DNA from: Pantoea sp. A4
Lineage (GTDB): Bacteria; Pseudomonadota; Gammaproteobacteria; Enterobacterales; Enterobacteriaceae
Assembly: GCF_000295955.2 (NCBI RefSeq)
Contig: NZ_ALXE01000019.1
Coordinates: 186,001-250,000, forward strand
Direction: 5' to 3'
Length of the DNA: 64,000 nucleotides
The notes beneath the pieces are model-generated. The model did no database searches, was not told the origin of the DNA, and worked only from the letters and a program-made list of their open reading frames with translations. The stretch's first letter is position 1, and every line of letters starts with the position of its first letter. Both the position numbers and the translations under genes were made by a program. Shown piece after piece: positions 1 to 8,652 of this stretch.

Positions 1-342
1 CGCTACTTAACCGGTTTAAAGGCCTTACACCGCTGGTCACAGGCGCACCTTAATAAGCCTTTTTTTGAACTGGAGAGCACGCAGATTGATGCCTTCCTGA
101 CAGAAATGGAAAAAGGGAAAGTCGACTTAGGTGGCGATATTAATAGCCAGGCACTGTTTGAGTTAATGTTACAAAATGCGCGCGAGGGTTATCTCGCCGA
201 TCCTGTCTATGGCGGCAACAAAAATATGGTCGGCTGGAAAATGATTGGTTTCCCCGGCGCACGTTATGATTATCGCCCTTATATTGACCGTCGTAATGAA
301 AATCTTCAATTAATCCCCGTTAGCCTGATCCCTGATAATTAA
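1..342 (+). CDS. Gluconate 2-dehydrogenase subunit 3 (gamma), 3' part only
   Basis: The reading frame is open from base 1 to the stop at 342, so the 5' end lies outside the window; an internal ATG at 106 is not the start. The visible 113 residues (start RYLTGLKALHRW, end LIPVSLIPDN) fit the small subunit that escorts and anchors the flavoprotein of periplasmic gluconate dehydrogenases (Gluconate_2-dh3 family). The segment around GGNKNMVGWKMIGFPGA is typical of that family. The flavoprotein gene follows after 15 bases and a cytochrome c gene after that, the usual three-gene order. The small subunit normally carries a Tat signal at its N-terminus, which cannot be checked here. The family call is firm; the exact sugar-acid substrate (gluconate or 2-ketogluconate) is inferred. 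Confidence 0.9.
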   Translation, partial: RYLTGLKALHRWSQAHLNKPFFELESTQIDAFLTEMEKGKVDLGGDINSQALFELMLQNAREGYLADPVYGGNKNMVGWKMIGFPGARYDYRPYIDRRNENLQLIPVSLIPDN

Positions 343-357
343 TCCCGGAGCTGTAAA

Positions 358-2127
358 ATGTCGTTAATAAGAAAAAAAGCGGATGTTGTCATCGTCGGCT
401 TAGGCTGGGCGGGTTCCGTCATGGCGGAAGAACTTACCCGTGCAGGACTCGAAGTGGTTGCGATTGAACGAGGTGCCTGGCGTGACACCTCAACGGATTT
501 CCCCCCTGCTGTGGACCCCGATGAACTACGCTGGCATACCCGGCGCAAAATCATGCAGCCGATGAGTGTAGAAACCACCACGTTCCGCAATCGTAGCGAT
601 CAAGATGCCGCGCCGGTGCGCAACTGGTCTGCATTCCAGTTTGGCTGGAACGTTGGTGGCGCAGGAACACACTGGGCGGGCATGTCCTGGCGTTTCACAC
701 CGTGGGATTTTGAAGTTGCCACACAAACCCGTGAACGCTATGGCGCGGACAAAATGAAAGGACTCCAGCTACAAGACTGGGGGGTGACCTACAGTGAAAT
801 GGAGCCGTTTTACGATCGTTTTGAACGTATTGCCGGGACGTCTGGCAAAGCGGGGAATTTAAACGGACAACCCCAACAGGGAGGCAATGTCTTCGAAGGC
901 CCACGTCAACGTGACTACCCTACTCCGCCACTCAAAGACACGCACTGGATGAGTAAGTACCGCAATACCACGGAAAAGATGGGATATCATCCGTTCACCG
1001 TGCCAGCAGGTAACATTTCTCAGGCCTATGTGAACCCGTTAGGCGTCACCATGGGTCCATGCACTTACTGCGGATTTTGCGATTTTCACGGCTGCGGCAA
1101 CTTCTCTAAATCTTCGCCGCAGGCCTGTATTCTTCCGGCTCTAATGCGCCGTAAAAACTTTACGCTGCTGACGAATACCGAAGTGTTACATGCGGTTAAG
1201 CATGCAGACGGTAAAACGGTGACCGGCGTGAAGTTTATCTCTGAAGACGGTAAAGAGGGCTTCCAGCCTGCGGATATCGTCTGCATCACCGCGTACCAAA
1301 TGGATAACGTGCGTCTGATGTTGCTCTCTGGCGTTGGCGAGCAATACGACCCACGCACCGGTCGCGGCACCATCGGGCGCAACTATAACTATCAAACCTG
1401 CTCCAGCGTCACCGGCTTCTTTGATAATGAATATATGAATCCGTTTATTGGCGGCGGCGCGCTGGCGGTGCAGATCGACGATTTTAACGGTGATAACTTC
1501 GACCATAGCCAGCTGGACTTCATTGGTGGGGCCGGCATCATGGGCTTCTCCACCAATGGCCGTCCGATTCAGAACATGAATGGACTGCGCCCAGGCACGC
1601 CGCGCTGGGGTAGCGCATGGAAAGCAGGCTATGCCCGCGATTACCAGACGGCAGGCACCATTTTCTGCCAGGGCACCTCAATGCCGGTGCGTGAAGCCTT
1701 CCTTGACCTCGATCCGGTCTATAAAGACCGTCACGGCCAACCGCTGATCCGCATGACCTTCGACTGGAATAAAAACGATATCCGGATGGCAAATTACGTT
1801 ACCGACCGCGCCATCAATATCATGAAGGAAGTGGGTGGTCAGCATCTGGTGGTGGATAACCAGACGGAGAAAAGCTGGAACCCCTATATGCAGCACAGCT
1901 CGCACACCATTGGCGGCGCGGTAATGGGGGCAGACCCAACCACCTCTGCACTTAACCCTTACCTGCAAAGCTGGGATGCCCACAATCTGTTCGTGGTGGG
2001 TGCCTCGGCATTTCCTAACAATGGCGGATACAACCCAACGGTCACGGTGGGCGCATTAGCGGTTCGTGCAGCACAGGCTATCTACCAGAAATACATCAAC
2101 AATCCATCACCACTGGTAGGAGCATAA
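358..2127 (+). CDS. Gluconate 2-dehydrogenase flavoprotein subunit (GMC family)
   Basis: This 589-residue protein is the catalytic FAD subunit of a membrane-bound sugar-acid dehydrogenase that oxidises its substrate in the periplasm and passes electrons through cytochrome c to the quinone pool. The N-terminal dinucleotide fold VGLGWAGS lies at residues 13-20. A Cys-rich stretch (GPCTYCGFCDFHGCG) lies near residues 233-247, and the C-terminal part has the GMC-type segments SSHTIGGAVMG and GASAFPNNGGYNPT. It has no signal peptide, so it is presumably carried across by the Tat signal of the small subunit. The ATG at 358 follows CGGAG. The gene lies between the other two subunits of one operon. 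Gluconate versus ketogluconate specificity cannot be told from sequence alone. Confidence 0.93.
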   Translation: MSLIRKKADVVIVGLGWAGSVMAEELTRAGLEVVAIERGAWRDTSTDFPPAVDPDELRWHTRRKIMQPMSVETTTFRNRSDQDAAPVRNWSAFQFGWNVGGAGTHWAGMSWRFTPWDFEVATQTRERYGADKMKGLQLQDWGVTYSEMEPFYDRFERIAGTSGKAGNLNGQPQQGGNVFEGPRQRDYPTPPLKDTHWMSKYRNTTEKMGYHPFTVPAGNISQAYVNPLGVTMGPCTYCGFCDFHGCGNFSKSSPQACILPALMRRKNFTLLTNTEVLHAVKHADGKTVTGVKFISEDGKEGFQPADIVCITAYQMDNVRLMLLSGVGEQYDPRTGRGTIGRNYNYQTCSSVTGFFDNEYMNPFIGGGALAVQIDDFNGDNFDHSQLDFIGGAGIMGFSTNGRPIQNMNGLRPGTPRWGSAWKAGYARDYQTAGTIFCQGTSMPVREAFLDLDPVYKDRHGQPLIRMTFDWNKNDIRMANYVTDRAINIMKEVGGQHLVVDNQTEKSWNPYMQHSSHTIGGAVMGADPTTSALNPYLQSWDAHNLFVVGASAFPNNGGYNPTVTVGALAVRAAQAIYQKYINNPSPLVGA

Positions 2128-2129
2128 TC

Positions 2130-3443
2130 ATGGGAGTGAAGAAAAAGCTGATTTACGGTGCCGCCATCGTGGTGGTATTGGCCGGTTTAGGCGGCAGCTA
2201 TCGCTTGTGGACGGTATTAGAAAGCTCACGATCTGCTGTCGCGGACAACAGCGTCAAACTGGCGGATTTTAAGAGCAGTGATGTTGACGCTATCAAGCGC
2301 GGTGAGTATGTCATGCGCCTGGCAGACTGTGCGGCCTGTCATAATGCCTCTTTCAACGGAGGCTATAAAATCGATACGCCATTTGGTGCGCTCGAAACCT
2401 CAAACATTACGCCCGATCGCGCAACCGGCATTGGCAACATGACGGAGCGAGACTTCTTTACGGCGGTGCGTCAGGGTCGTGGTGAACATGGTTTCCTCTA
2501 TCCCGCCATGCCTTACACCGCCTATGCGAAAATGTCGGACCAGGACATGCACGACTTATGGGCCTATTTCTCCACTATCGCGCCGGTGAATCATGCGGTT
2601 GACGAAAATGCGGGCATGCACTTCCCGTATAACATCCGCCTCGCCATGCTGGGCTGGAACGTCCTGTTCTTTGACAGTTCCGCCTATAAAGTGGAAACAG
2701 CCAAAGACGAAGCCTGGAATCGCGGCAAGTACATTGTGGATGGCCCCGCTCACTGTAGCGTGTGCCATACCGCCCGTAACGCGCTGGGCGGAGAGATCAG
2801 CGGTGCCTATCTGCAGGGTGGGAATCTCGGTAGCTGGTATGCACCTGACATCACTCCGAATCCACACGCAGGTATTGGTGACTGGAAAGCCGGAGAGATT
2901 GAAGACTACCTGAAAACCGGTTCAAACGGCACCAGCGTGGCAGCAGGCCCAATGGCGGAAGCCGTTGAGCATTCAACGCAGTACTTCAACAAGGATGACC
3001 TGCAAGCAATTGCGACTTACTTACGTTCATTGCCGCCTTCGACGACGCCAGCGCAACCGGCGTTTAAGATGGATGCCACCCGTGAGCAAGCCGCCGCGCT
3101 GAGCTATGAAGTGAACTGCTCTGCTTGCCATGGCTTACAGGGGGAAGGGATCACCGGTATGGTGCCCGCTTTCGCCGGTAACCGCGCGATGCAAAATGAC
3201 CCGACGAATATGATCCATGCCATGCTGATGGGCGCACGTGCCCCCCATACGGAAGAACGGCAAACGGCAGCGGGCATGCCCTCTTTCGCATGGAAAATGA
3301 ACGATCGGCAGATTGCTGATGTGCTCAACTATGTGCGAAATGGCTGGAACAACCAGGCTGTTGAAGTTAAGGCGGAAGACGTAGCGAAAATGCGTCAGGC
3401 CGTTGATGCGAAACAGAAGCTGAAAACCCCTACCCAGCAGTAG
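2130..3443 (+). CDS. Gluconate 2-dehydrogenase cytochrome c subunit (tri-haem)
   Basis: The 437-residue protein has three haem c attachment motifs: CAACH at residues 67-71, CSVCH at 209-213 and CSACH at 330-334. An N-terminal membrane anchor or signal segment (residues 7-30, IYGAAIVVVLAGLGG) sends it to the periplasmic face of the inner membrane. Three CxxCH motifs in about 440 residues is the normal architecture of the cytochrome subunits of gluconate, alcohol and aldehyde dehydrogenases of this class. The start is two bases after the flavoprotein stop, so the two are translationally close. It carries electrons from the FAD subunit to ubiquinone. It is the last gene before a strong terminator. 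Confidence 0.93.
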   Translation: MGVKKKLIYGAAIVVVLAGLGGSYRLWTVLESSRSAVADNSVKLADFKSSDVDAIKRGEYVMRLADCAACHNASFNGGYKIDTPFGALETSNITPDRATGIGNMTERDFFTAVRQGRGEHGFLYPAMPYTAYAKMSDQDMHDLWAYFSTIAPVNHAVDENAGMHFPYNIRLAMLGWNVLFFDSSAYKVETAKDEAWNRGKYIVDGPAHCSVCHTARNALGGEISGAYLQGGNLGSWYAPDITPNPHAGIGDWKAGEIEDYLKTGSNGTSVAAGPMAEAVEHSTQYFNKDDLQAIATYLRSLPPSTTPAQPAFKMDATREQAAALSYEVNCSACHGLQGEGITGMVPAFAGNRAMQNDPTNMIHAMLMGARAPHTEERQTAAGMPSFAWKMNDRQIADVLNYVRNGWNNQAVEVKAEDVAKMRQAVDAKQKLKTPTQQ

Positions 3444-3451
3444 TTATCACA

Positions 3452-3484
3452 TCATGGTCTGGCATTATGCCAGACCATGATTTT
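3452..3484 (+). terminator. Rho-independent terminator of the gluconate dehydrogenase operon
   Basis: A perfect 13-base stem (3452-3464 with 3468-3480, arm TCATGGTCTGGCA) with a three-base loop is followed by TTTT, nine bases after the cytochrome c stop codon. Confidence 0.9.
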
Positions 3485-3802
3485 CTGCTTTCACCCGCCA
3501 TGACACATGATTCTTTCGCTAAGCCGATCGGTGAGTAACCTAACGGATTCGCCTGCTGTGCTGGTTCCAATTCCTGACTCAAAAAACACCCTGTATGCCA
3601 GACAAACCCTTTCACGCCGAAAAAACAGTTTAAGAACCTGACTGACCATAAACAGGACTGATGACGATCGCCAAACAAAATACATCCATTATTAATCAAT
3701 GCTTTACTTAAAATTTTGTACGAAAAATCATTGCACCACGCAGTGGATTCTTTAACCGATCCACGATGCCGTAAAACCAAAAATGATGCAATCCCCCTCC
3801 AT

Positions 3803-3816
3803 TGCAACCGGGTGCA
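3803..3816. promoter_or_regulatory. LacI-family operator, divergent copy (copy 1 of 5)
   Basis: TGCAACCGGGTGCA shares the TGCA arms and central CG of the other copies and differs from the consensus at two bases. It lies 133 bases upstream of copy 2, a distance that would allow DNA looping. It is the weakest of the five. Confidence 0.55.
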
Positions 3817-3935
3817 AAATGTTATGATTTTGTGACCTGCCCATAAAAGACGCACTTCTCCCGTTTACTTTATTCGCCCGTTGTTCAACATTTAGCTCAC
3901 GTAACAGTCAGCCAGACTTTTTTTTTGCCTCATTT

Positions 3936-3949
3936 TGCACCCGAGTGCA
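3936..3949. promoter_or_regulatory. LacI-family operator (copy 2 of 5)
   Basis: TGCACCCGAGTGCA is a near-perfect palindrome (TGCAC / GTGCA around a central CG), flanked here by TTT and AAA to give a 20-base symmetric element at 3933-3952. It is identical to the copies at 7377-7390 and 7554-7567. Confidence 0.8.
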
Positions 3950-3998
3950 AAAAGTCATCATAAAGAGAATGGCATCAGATAAACAATCAGGAGTGGCT

Positions 3999-5177
3999 AT
4001 GTTAAATGGTGAAAAACAGATTCCCCGTCCGCTGCGTTGGGGCATGATTGGTGGCGGCAGACTGAGTCAGGTAGGTTACAAACACCGTAGCGGTGCGCTG
4101 CGTGATAATACGGCTTACCAGCTGGTTGCTTCCGCCTTTGACGTGGATGCCGCTCGCGGCCGCGACTTTGGGGTAAATCTCGGCCTTGATGCTGCGCGCT
4201 GTTACGATAATTATCAGCAGCTGCTGGAGCAAGAGGCAACGCGCCCAGACGGTGTAGAAGTCGTTTCAGTGGCAACGCCCAACGGCACACATTACGAAAT
4301 CACCCGTGCTGCGCTGCAAGCCGGTATTCATGTCATCTGCGAAAAACCGCTGTTTTTCACCTCTGCTGAAGCACGCGAAATTAAACAACTGGCAGAACAA
4401 AAAGGCCTGATTGTCGGCGTCACCTATGGTTTCTCCGGGCATCCCCTGTTGATGCAAATGCGCGCCATGATCGCTAATGACGAGTTGGGTGACATCCGCA
4501 TGGTGGATATGCAATACACCCATGGCTTTAGCGCAAACGAGGCGGCGGATAAGTTTAGCGACGCACAGAAATGGCGTGTAGATCCGAAAATTGCCGGCCC
4601 CACCTTCGTGCTGGGGGACATTTCTACCCATACTTTCTACCTCTCCCAATTGCTGCTGCCGCAACAAAAAATCGCCGCCCTGCTCTGCGATCGGCAAAGC
4701 TTTATTGCTTCACGCGCACCGCTGGAAGATAACGCCATGGTGCTGATCCGCTACCAGAGTGGTGCCGTGGGCCGGATGTGGGCTTCCTCCATTAACGCCG
4801 GTGCGATGGATAGCCAACGCATCCGGGTTATCGGTTCTCGCGCCAGCCTGGAGTGGACCGATTCTAATCCCGGTGAACTGAAATATGACGTGCAGGGCCA
4901 GCCGAATCAAACCCTGCATCACGGTATGCCCTATCTGCATGAAAGCGCACTGGCTGATGAGCGTCTCGGTGCTCTTCATACCGAAGGCCTTGCCGAATCC
5001 TGGGCCAACATCTATTTGAAATTTGCCATCGCGATTGATGCTAAACAGCGCGGTGATGAAGAGACGCTCAGTAAACTGGTCTATCCCGACATTAATGCCG
5101 GGATAGAAGGTGTGCGCTGGCTGGAAAACTGCGTACGCTCTGCGGATAACCACGCTTGTTGGGTCAACTACGAATAA
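3999..5177 (+). CDS. Gfo/Idh/MocA family NAD(P)-dependent oxidoreductase
   Basis: This 392-residue cytoplasmic dehydrogenase probably oxidises or reduces a sugar or cyclitol hydroxyl. The Rossmann motif GMIGGG is at residues 15-20. The family signature EKPL is at 115-118 with its catalytic Lys, and the active-site pair D207...H211 is in GDISTHTF. The ATG at 3999 is chosen because CAGGAG sits five bases upstream; an in-frame GTG at 3945 lies inside a LacI operator and lacks a ribosome site. An ATG at 3969 is a weaker option. The gene is preceded by two operators shared with the neighbouring LacI/TIM-barrel cluster, which suggests one pathway. The substrate is unknown; inositol- or 3-keto-glycoside-type chemistry is usual when this family sits with TIM-barrel isomerases. 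Confidence 0.85.
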   Translation: MLNGEKQIPRPLRWGMIGGGRLSQVGYKHRSGALRDNTAYQLVASAFDVDAARGRDFGVNLGLDAARCYDNYQQLLEQEATRPDGVEVVSVATPNGTHYEITRAALQAGIHVICEKPLFFTSAEAREIKQLAEQKGLIVGVTYGFSGHPLLMQMRAMIANDELGDIRMVDMQYTHGFSANEAADKFSDAQKWRVDPKIAGPTFVLGDISTHTFYLSQLLLPQQKIAALLCDRQSFIASRAPLEDNAMVLIRYQSGAVGRMWASSINAGAMDSQRIRVIGSRASLEWTDSNPGELKYDVQGQPNQTLHHGMPYLHESALADERLGALHTEGLAESWANIYLKFAIAIDAKQRGDEETLSKLVYPDINAGIEGVRWLENCVRSADNHACWVNYE

Positions 5178-5237
5178 TCTGGGTTGAAACAGGCCCACCC
5201 TCGGCACTGAGCAGATATACCCTCCTTAATAAAGAAA

Positions 5238-5269
5238 GCCCCCACCCAACGCAGTATCCGGGTGGGGGC
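5238..5269 (-). terminator. Terminator for the minus-strand TIM-barrel/LacI unit
   Basis: A ten-base perfect stem (5238-5247, GCCCCCACCC, with 5260-5269) is followed on the minus strand by TTTCTTTA. It lies 135 bases beyond the stop of the TIM-barrel gene and 60 bases beyond the plus-strand dehydrogenase stop. The T-rich tail is only on the minus side, but the hairpin may act in both directions. Confidence 0.7.
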
Positions 5270-5404
5270 AGTAAGAGCGTAGCAGCAAAAAAGCACGGAA
5301 AAAGGCCATAAAACGTATGGCCTATTTAGCAGGGAAAATTAAATAAAATAGAATCCCCGCCGTAGCAGAGAGCGCTAACATTTTGATGTTTAAATAATTA
5401 AAGG

Positions 5405-6232
5405 CTATTTAATGCCATATTCATGCAAGCTATCGATGCAGGATTTGGCAATATCGGCAAGATCCCATTCCCAGTGGTGCGGGCTTAATAACTCAGGGCA
5501 CCATCCACCGGTGTAACCCGTTTGCTTCACCGCATCCAGCCAGGCTGGAATATCCACTTCGCCCTGACCGGGCGCGTAATCTCGCTGCACCCACTCATCC
5601 CAGGTTTCACCCGACCGCGCGGCACGGCCATCACAGAAGTGAATGCCATAAATAAGATTGACGTCCATCTTTGCCACCTCTTCCGGTCGGGTATTACCGC
5701 CCGCATGCAGATGCCAGAAATCGACCACTAACCCAACATTGTCCCGATCAACGGCGGCAATCATATCTAACCCCTGTTGGAGAGAGTTAAATGCCGTAAA
5801 CGCCACCACTTCGATCTGGAATTTGATGCCCAAAGGTTTGCCAATATCGGCGATTTCCCGAATGTTATCGCGCAAAATGGCGTTTCGTTGCGCTTCAGGG
5901 AGGGAATCCAGTTCGGTTAGCGCCATAATTTGCACCACCGGGCAGTTCAGTTCTGCTGCGGCATGACAGATGCGTTCCGCTTCTTTCATCAATGCGGCAC
6001 GCTCTTCAGGCTGATGACGGCCAATGCGTTTTAGCGCATTGATGCAGGTTATTTCAATGCTGTTTTCAGCCAGTAATGCCCTGAATTGCGCATAAGATCC
6101 GCCGTTTTCCAGGTAACGGTATAAGTGTTCGGGCAATATTTCTAAGCCATCAAAACCAGCCTCGCGAGCCAGACGAACCTGAGTAACGGCATTGCTATAC
6201 CAGACAGATACACCGTGCAAAGACAACTTCAT
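5405..6232 (-). CDS. Sugar phosphate isomerase/epimerase-type TIM-barrel protein
   Basis: The 275-residue protein belongs to the AP-endonuclease-2-like TIM-barrel superfamily of isomerases, epimerases and dehydratases. The expected metal ligands are visible in order: Glu in FQIEVV, Asp in VVDFWHLH, His in GIHFCDG and Glu in WCPELLS. AAGGAG lies six bases before the ATG at 6232. It starts 14 bases after the LacI stop, so the two are cotranscribed. Together with the dehydrogenase at 3999 it probably rearranges an oxidised sugar or cyclitol. The exact reaction is not predictable. Confidence 0.85.
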   Translation of the reverse strand: MKLSLHGVSVWYSNAVTQVRLAREAGFDGLEILPEHLYRYLENGGSYAQFRALLAENSIEITCINALKRIGRHQPEERAALMKEAERICHAAAELNCPVVQIMALTELDSLPEAQRNAILRDNIREIADIGKPLGIKFQIEVVAFTAFNSLQQGLDMIAAVDRDNVGLVVDFWHLHAGGNTRPEEVAKMDVNLIYGIHFCDGRAARSGETWDEWVQRDYAPGQGEVDIPAWLDAVKQTGYTGGWCPELLSPHHWEWDLADIAKSCIDSLHEYGIK

Positions 6233-6246
6233 GCTTTCTCCTTAAG

Positions 6247-7251
6247 TCAGGCCTTCAGATGAGAGCGCCGTATACGCAATTCTCCCTGTTGCCATGAATG
6301 ATCATTACTGACTTTCCCATCAACCAGACGGTTGAGTGCCTCATGCATCAGCCGGTCAATACGCTGGCTGACCGTGGTCAGTTGCCAGCTTTCCGCCGAC
6401 GCTTCTTCAATATCATCAAACCCGACGATCCCAGGTTGCCATTCAGGTGCCATCACCCGCTGTGCAGCCATCGCACCTAACGCCAGCACATCATTTTCAC
6501 AAAACAGCGCGTTGATCCGCTGCTCCATGGGCGTTACCTGCAAATAGTCACGCACCGTTTTCCAGCTCATTTCCCGATCATAACTGCCTGCGGTCAGCGT
6601 CACTGCCAGGGAAAACCCGGCCTTCTCCAATCCCGCTTGATAACCTTCCCTGCGCAACGTATGCGACGTTGGCGTGTCTGGCCCTTTCATGTAGCCGAAA
6701 CGGGTATATCCCTGTGCCACCAGTAATTCTGCAATCTGTTCACCGGCGCGCATTCCCTCCACGGCAACGGCATCTATCTCGTCGGACGCGGCGCTGCGGC
6801 AAACCTGCACCAGTGGAACCCGGTAGATATCTTCTGCCAGATCAATAATCTCCGAGGACAGAATGGTTCCCAGGAACAAAATACCGTCGACCTGCAACTG
6901 ATCGGCCTGCGCCATCACAGAGGAGTAGTTTGCACCCGCGGAAATATTCAGCAGCAAGGCCATCAGCCCCCGGTCTTGCATCTGCCTTGTGGCCTCATCC
7001 AGCATCATCAGGGTATGCGGGTTCTTCATCTCATCAATCACCACCCCAATAATGTTGGACTTCTTCTTACCCAAACTGCGTGCCAGCAGATTGGGGCGAT
7101 AGCCCAGTTCATGTGCGACTTTAAGCACGCGCTCTCTGGCATGATGAGAAACGGACGCCTCGGGATCGAAAGCTCTGGAAACCGTCCATTTTGAAACTCC
7201 CGCCTGGCGTGCTACGTCACTGGCGGTAATGCGGTGCACTTTCTCTCTCAT
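6247..7251 (-). CDS. LacI-family transcriptional repressor of the sugar locus
   Basis: The 334-residue regulator has an N-terminal helix-turn-helix (residues 9-33, ITASDVARQAGVSKWTVSRA) and the hinge region with YRPNLLARSLGKKKS. A periplasmic-binding-protein-like effector domain follows, with SYDREMSW and GIVGFDDIEEAS segments. It is transcribed away from the sugar-binding protein gene, and three of the five operator copies lie in the 347-base gap between them. The sites probably serve autoregulation and repression of the three flanking genes. The effector is likely the sugar or an early intermediate. Confidence 0.92.
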   Translation of the reverse strand: MREKVHRITASDVARQAGVSKWTVSRAFDPEASVSHHARERVLKVAHELGYRPNLLARSLGKKKSNIIGVVIDEMKNPHTLMMLDEATRQMQDRGLMALLLNISAGANYSSVMAQADQLQVDGILFLGTILSSEIIDLAEDIYRVPLVQVCRSAASDEIDAVAVEGMRAGEQIAELLVAQGYTRFGYMKGPDTPTSHTLRREGYQAGLEKAGFSLAVTLTAGSYDREMSWKTVRDYLQVTPMEQRINALFCENDVLALGAMAAQRVMAPEWQPGIVGFDDIEEASAESWQLTTVSQRIDRLMHEALNRLVDGKVSNDHSWQQGELRIRRSHLKA

Positions 7252-7376
7252 TTACCCGTCCATGTTCAGTTAATTTCTGATATTGAAAGAGAAAACGTCA
7301 TGAAAAGAAACCTTCACTGCACCCACTCACGTGACGCACCTCTCATCGCGTGTACGCCCGGAGTATGCTCCTCAAC

Positions 7377-7390
7377 TGCACCCGAGTGCA
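7377..7390. promoter_or_regulatory. LacI-family operator (copy 3 of 5)
   Basis: TGCACCCGAGTGCA, identical to copies 2 and 5, in the divergent region between repressor and binding-protein genes. Confidence 0.8.
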
Positions 7391-7400
7391 ATGCGGTTTT

Positions 7401-7414
7401 TGCACCCGATTGCA
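7401..7414. promoter_or_regulatory. LacI-family operator (copy 4 of 5)
   Basis: TGCACCCGATTGCA, one base different from the consensus copy, flanked by TTTT and AAAA. Confidence 0.75.
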
Positions 7415-7553
7415 AAAATTTTCAGTTCTGTGACCGGAACAAAAGTTTCGCTATTTCCACCGTTGACTAATTTATACACACACCAGAAATTGAAGATTCC
7501 CGAGATGTTTAATTACCGATAAAAACGTAGCCGCATATTCATCTCGTTAAGTT

Positions 7554-7567
7554 TGCACCCGAGTGCA
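7554..7567. promoter_or_regulatory. LacI-family operator (copy 5 of 5)
   Basis: TGCACCCGAGTGCA, placed 32 bases upstream of the binding-protein start, where a bound repressor would block transcription or initiation. Confidence 0.8.
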
Positions 7568-7598
7568 TAAAAACAGATACCCCTACAGGAAAACAAAC

Positions 7599-8522
7599 AT
7601 GAACAAGATCAAATGGTTTTTGTTAGCAGGCTGCCTGTGTAGTGTTCTTTCTGTGCAGGCGAAAACGTATATGGTCGGCATAGCGCTGGCGAACCTTGAC
7701 CTCAATTTCGTTTCCATTCTGCGCGGGCAAATGGAACAGCAGCTCAAAGCGAAAGGATTGAAAAGTCAGTTTGCGGATGCCAAAGGCGATGTTTCTCTTC
7801 AGATTCAACAGGTTGATGATTTTATCAATCAGGGTGCAGACGCCATTATCATCAACCCGGTAGATACCCAGGGCGTAATGCCGGTCATCAAAGCGGCTGA
7901 AAAAGCCAATATTCCCCTTATTTTTGTCAATCGTAAGCCTGAGGTTCCGCTATCAGGAAAAATCGCCTACGTGGGGTCGGATTCAGCACAAAGCGGAAAA
8001 ATGCAGATTGAAGCGCTGGCAGCGAAAATGCACGACAAGGGAAATATTGCCATCCTGATGGGGGCGTTATCCACCGAAGAAGCGCGGCAGCGCACCAAAG
8101 CCGTTGAGGATTTTGTCAGCGCTCATCCGGGGATGAAAGTGGTTCAGAAACAGACGGCTAACTGGCAACGTAACGAGGCCGTGGATAAAACGCTTTCCTG
8201 GTTGCAGGACGGCAACGATATCAATGCCATCGTGGCGAATAATGATGAAATGGCGATTGGTGCCATCATGGCACTGGATCAGTTACAGAAAAAAGGCGTT
8301 TTAGTGGCCGGTATCGATGGCACACCTGACGGCCTGCAATTTATCAAAAACGGGAAAATGGCCGTCACGATCTTCCAGGATGCCAAAGGCCAGGCCATTG
8401 GTGCGGTGAATGTTGCCAGCGATATGCTGGCAGGCAAAAAAACCGAGACCTATAACTGGGTGCCGTATCAAACCATCACTCAGGCTAACTACACGCAGTT
8501 CAGCGAAAAGAATCAAAAGTAA
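7599..8522 (+). CDS. Periplasmic sugar-binding protein (RbsB-like), no adjacent transporter genes
   Basis: The 307-residue protein has a signal peptide (MNKIKWFLLAGCLCSVLSVQA, predicted cut after residue 21) and a two-lobed periplasmic-binding-protein 1 fold. Typical segments are VGIALANLDLNFVSILRGQM, DAIIINPVDTQGVMPVI and AIVANNDEMAIGAI. The ATG at 7599 is preceded by ACAGGA eight bases upstream; an in-frame GTG at 7563 falls inside an operator. It is a probable sugar or cyclitol receptor of the ribose/inositol cluster. Its ATPase and permease genes are not adjacent, so it must use a transporter encoded elsewhere, act in sensing, or be a remnant. Confidence 0.88.
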   Translation: MNKIKWFLLAGCLCSVLSVQAKTYMVGIALANLDLNFVSILRGQMEQQLKAKGLKSQFADAKGDVSLQIQQVDDFINQGADAIIINPVDTQGVMPVIKAAEKANIPLIFVNRKPEVPLSGKIAYVGSDSAQSGKMQIEALAAKMHDKGNIAILMGALSTEEARQRTKAVEDFVSAHPGMKVVQKQTANWQRNEAVDKTLSWLQDGNDINAIVANNDEMAIGAIMALDQLQKKGVLVAGIDGTPDGLQFIKNGKMAVTIFQDAKGQAIGAVNVASDMLAGKKTETYNWVPYQTITQANYTQFSEKNQK

Positions 8523-8652
8523 CTCAGGGTTTGAAAGCGGGGATGCGTTTATGAAACGGCATCCCTGAACTTAAAAATAATCATTAAAATCAAAGAGATG
8601 ATGCTACGCGATCAACATCTTCGCTGGTGATCCTCGCCACAAAAAAATTGTA

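Larger units (their letters stand above)
3485..3998. promoter_or_regulatory. Regulatory region upstream of the Gfo/Idh/MocA gene
   Basis: This 514-base stretch has no convincing gene. It holds two LacI-type palindromes, TGCAACCGGGTGCA at 3803-3816 and TGCACCCGAGTGCA at 3936-3949. The second is 49 bases before the chosen start at 3999. The same motif recurs on both sides of the LacI gene (7377-7567), so the region is probably controlled by that repressor. The rest is AT-rich and otherwise unremarkable. Confidence 0.7.
7252..7598. promoter_or_regulatory. Divergent regulatory region with three LacI operators
   Basis: No gene is credible in this gap between the repressor and the binding-protein gene. 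It holds operator copies at 7377-7390 (TGCACCCGAGTGCA), 7401-7414 (TGCACCCGATTGCA) and 7554-7567 (TGCACCCGAGTGCA). The first two are 24 bases apart centre to centre, so they would lie on roughly one face or bind cooperatively. The third is about 32 bases before the start at 7599. Confidence 0.8.

Noticed and set aside
3430..3855. 141-codon minus-strand frame in the gap after the gluconate dehydrogenase genes
   Set aside because: It covers a strong terminator hairpin and an operator-like site, has no ribosome site, and its product has no recognisable features.
3945..3998. Longer N-terminus of the Gfo/Idh/MocA protein from GTG 3945
   Set aside because: The GTG lies inside the LacI operator at 3936-3949 and has no ribosome site, while ATG 3999 has CAGGAG at ideal spacing.
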